Source: Polynucleobacter meluiroseus (GTDB taxonomy: Bacteria > Bacteroidota > Bacteroidia > Flavobacteriales_D > Crocinitomicaceae). Taken from it: 7,981 bases of DNA. Positions within the stretch are counted from its first letter, which is position 1, and each line of letters opens with the position of its first letter. The stretch is taken from contig CALQBB020000023.1 in NCBI GenBank assembly GCA_943328715.2, forward strand, positions 1 to 7,981, read 5' to 3'. Positions 6,651 through 7,981 of the stretch are shown here, piece by piece. Under the pieces are notes generated by a model that saw only the letters and a program-made list of their open reading frames with translations, searched no databases and was not told where the DNA came from. The position numbers and the translations under genes were made by a program.

Positions 6651-7673
6651 ATGGAAGATTCATTTGATTACAGAGACGAGGCGGCGCAAAATGGCGAACA
6701 GGAAATTGATAAAGTCCTGCGTCCCAAAACACTCAGTGATTTTGCCGGACAACCAACCGTAGTCGAAAACTTAGAGGTGTTCGTTCGCGCAGCACAACTA
6801 AGAAACGAGCCGCTAGATCACGTACTTCTTCATGGTCCTCCAGGATTAGGGAAAACAACCCTCGCTAATATTATTGCCAATGAAATGGGAGTCGGATTCA
6901 AAGTGACATCAGGACCCGTACTCGATAAAGCAGGAGACTTGGCTGGATTGCTGACAAACCTCGGTGTTGGCGATGTCTTATTCATCGACGAAATCCACCG
7001 CTTGAGTCCCGTAATCGAAGAATACTTGTATTCCGCCATGGAAGATTACGTGATCGACATCATGCTCGATTCTGGCGCGAATGCACGAAGCATACAGATT
7101 AACTTAAATCCATTTACACTGATCGGTGCGACCACTCGCTCAGGACTTCTCACCTCTCCACTCCGTGCACGATTTGGCATCAACTCACGCTTGGAATACT
7201 ACGATTCAAAAACACTTACTTCCATCGTTGAACGATCAGCACATTTGCTGCACATCGAAATCGATGAGTCGGCGGCCTATAAAATCTCCAGCCGAAGCCG
7301 CGGAACGCCAAGGATAGCAAATGCACTTCTTCGACGCGTTCGTGACTTTGCTCAAATCAAGGGAAGTGGGAAAATCGATGAGGAAATCACCGAATTTGCA
7401 TTGAAAGCCTTGAATGTAGACGAAAATGGATTAGACGAAATGGACATCCGCATCCTGAAAGTCATCATCGATAAATTTAGCGGTGGTCCAGTTGGACTAA
7501 CGACCATTGCCACAGCTATCGGTGAAAATGCTGGAACCTTGGAGGAAGTCTATGAACCATTCTTGATTCAAGAAGGATTCCTTATGAGAACTCCGAGGGG
7601 AAGAAAAGCAACAGAGAAAACCTATCGTCACCTCGGAAAAGATATCGGCTGGACTCAAGGTGGGCTTTTCTAA
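6651..7673 (+). CDS. ruvB: Holliday junction branch-migration ATPase RuvB
   Basis: RuvB is the AAA+ motor that, with RuvA, drives branch migration of Holliday junctions during recombinational repair, before RuvC cleaves them. The 340-residue protein is full length. It shows [12 protein letters not shown] (23-34), Walker [11 protein letters not shown] (61-70), Walker [10 protein letters not shown] (110-118) with Asp113 and Glu114, sensor 1 IGATTRSG (158-165), the arginine-finger segment SPLRARFG with Arg174, sensor 2 [16 protein letters not shown] (217-232) and the C-terminal winged helix ending in the family's MRTPRGR (312-318). The ATG at 6651 gives the short acidic N-terminal extension usual for the family. 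No ruvA or ruvC is nearby. The 41-bp gap and promoter candidate in front suggest it can be transcribed separately from the upstream genes; queG starts 11 bp after its stop. Confidence 0.98.
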   Translation: MEDSFDYRDEAAQNGEQEIDKVLRPKTLSDFAGQPTVVENLEVFVRAAQLRNEPLDHVLLHGPPGLGKTTLANIIANEMGVGFKVTSGPVLDKAGDLAGLLTNLGVGDVLFIDEIHRLSPVIEEYLYSAMEDYVIDIMLDSGANARSIQINLNPFTLIGATTRSGLLTSPLRARFGINSRLEYYDSKTLTSIVERSAHLLHIEIDESAAYKISSRSRGTPRIANALLRRVRDFAQIKGSGKIDEEITEFALKALNVDENGLDEMDIRILKVIIDKFSGGPVGLTTIATAIGENAGTLEEVYEPFLIQEGFLMRTPRGRKATEKTYRHLGKDIGWTQGGLF

Positions 7674-7684
7674 TCATTCCAAAG

Positions 7685-7981
7685 GTGGATTACAAGCAAC
7701 TCATCTCCAATAAAGCACGGGAACTTGGATTTTTTCATGTAGGATTCTCCACAGCAGACTTTTTAGAAGAGGAAGCTCCTCGCCTAGAAACATGGTTAAA
7801 TAAGCACCACCACGGCGAAATGGCGTACATGGCCAATCATTTTGACAAAAGACTGGATCCGCGTTTATTAGTGGACGACGCCAAAACGGTTATTTCGCTC
7901 CTGTTCAATTATTACACCGACCAACAGCAGAGTGATCCTGAAGCTCCGAAAATTTCTAAATATGCTTACGGGGAAGATTAC
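7685..7981 (+). CDS. queG: Epoxyqueuosine reductase QueG, N-terminal part, cut by window edge
   Basis: QueG is a cobalamin- and iron-sulfur-dependent enzyme that reduces epoxyqueuosine to queuosine in the wobble position of tRNAs with GUN anticodons, the last step of queuosine synthesis. The open frame from a GTG at 7685 runs 99 codons off the right edge. It begins [16 protein letters not shown] and continues with [50 protein letters not shown], the strongly conserved N-terminal cobalamin-domain pattern (given here in part: [24 protein letters not shown]). The [4Fe-4S] cysteine motifs of the family lie further downstream and are not in the window. I chose the GTG because no ATG precedes the conserved region in this frame and its position fits the family N-terminus. 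The 11-bp gap to ruvB suggests cotranscription. Confidence 0.93.
   Translation, partial: MDYKQLISNKARELGFFHVGFSTADFLEEEAPRLETWLNKHHHGEMAYMANHFDKRLDPRLLVDDAKTVISLLFNYYTDQQQSDPEAPKISKYAYGEDY

Noticed and set aside
7126..7317. Plus-strand 63-codon frame inside ruvB
   Set aside because: Alternate-frame reading of conserved RuvB sequence (sensor 1 to sensor 2); low-complexity His/Ser composition.

Overview
The window looks like ordinary chromosome from a member of the Bacteroidota, most likely Flavobacteriia and possibly close to Fluviicola/Crocinitomicaceae. This rests on the low-to-moderate GC content, the lack of obvious Shine-Dalgarno sequences, matches to the Bacteroidota promoter -7 element (TAnnTTTG) before dksA, purQ and ruvB, a DksA/TraR-type protein with a degenerate zinc finger, and a DUF6427-like membrane protein beside purine genes. 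The assignment is by recognition of protein families; no search was run.

Layout. Positions 1-693 are on the minus strand and hold a DksA/TraR-family regulator followed by the 5' part of lspA (signal peptidase II), which runs off the left edge. The two overlap by one base (TAGTG). A divergent spacer of about 145-175 bp follows and contains a good minus-strand promoter for the dksA-lspA pair. From 869 to the right edge everything is on the plus strand: a polytopic DUF6427-like membrane protein, purQ, purD, a CNNM/CBS/CorC-type membrane protein, a secreted propeller-like protein of unknown function, an HxpB-like sugar-phosphate phosphatase, ruvB, and the 5' part of queG, which runs off the right edge.

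How the genes fit together. purQ and purD share an ATGA overlap and both act in de novo purine synthesis: PurQ supplies ammonia for FGAM formation and PurD makes GAR. The CNNM protein, the secreted protein and the phosphatase are joined by a TGATG and an ATGA overlap, so they are probably translated together, although their functions have no obvious link. ruvB (Holliday-junction branch migration) has its own candidate promoter almost touching its start codon, and queG (queuosine tRNA modification) follows 11 bp later. The protein-coding density is high.

I found no mobile element, CRISPR array, tRNA, rRNA, riboswitch, long repeat or convincing intrinsic terminator. This is mainly a housekeeping region and I do not see a new multi-gene system. 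The least understood elements are the secreted repeat protein at 5120-5950 and the membrane protein at 869-1837.
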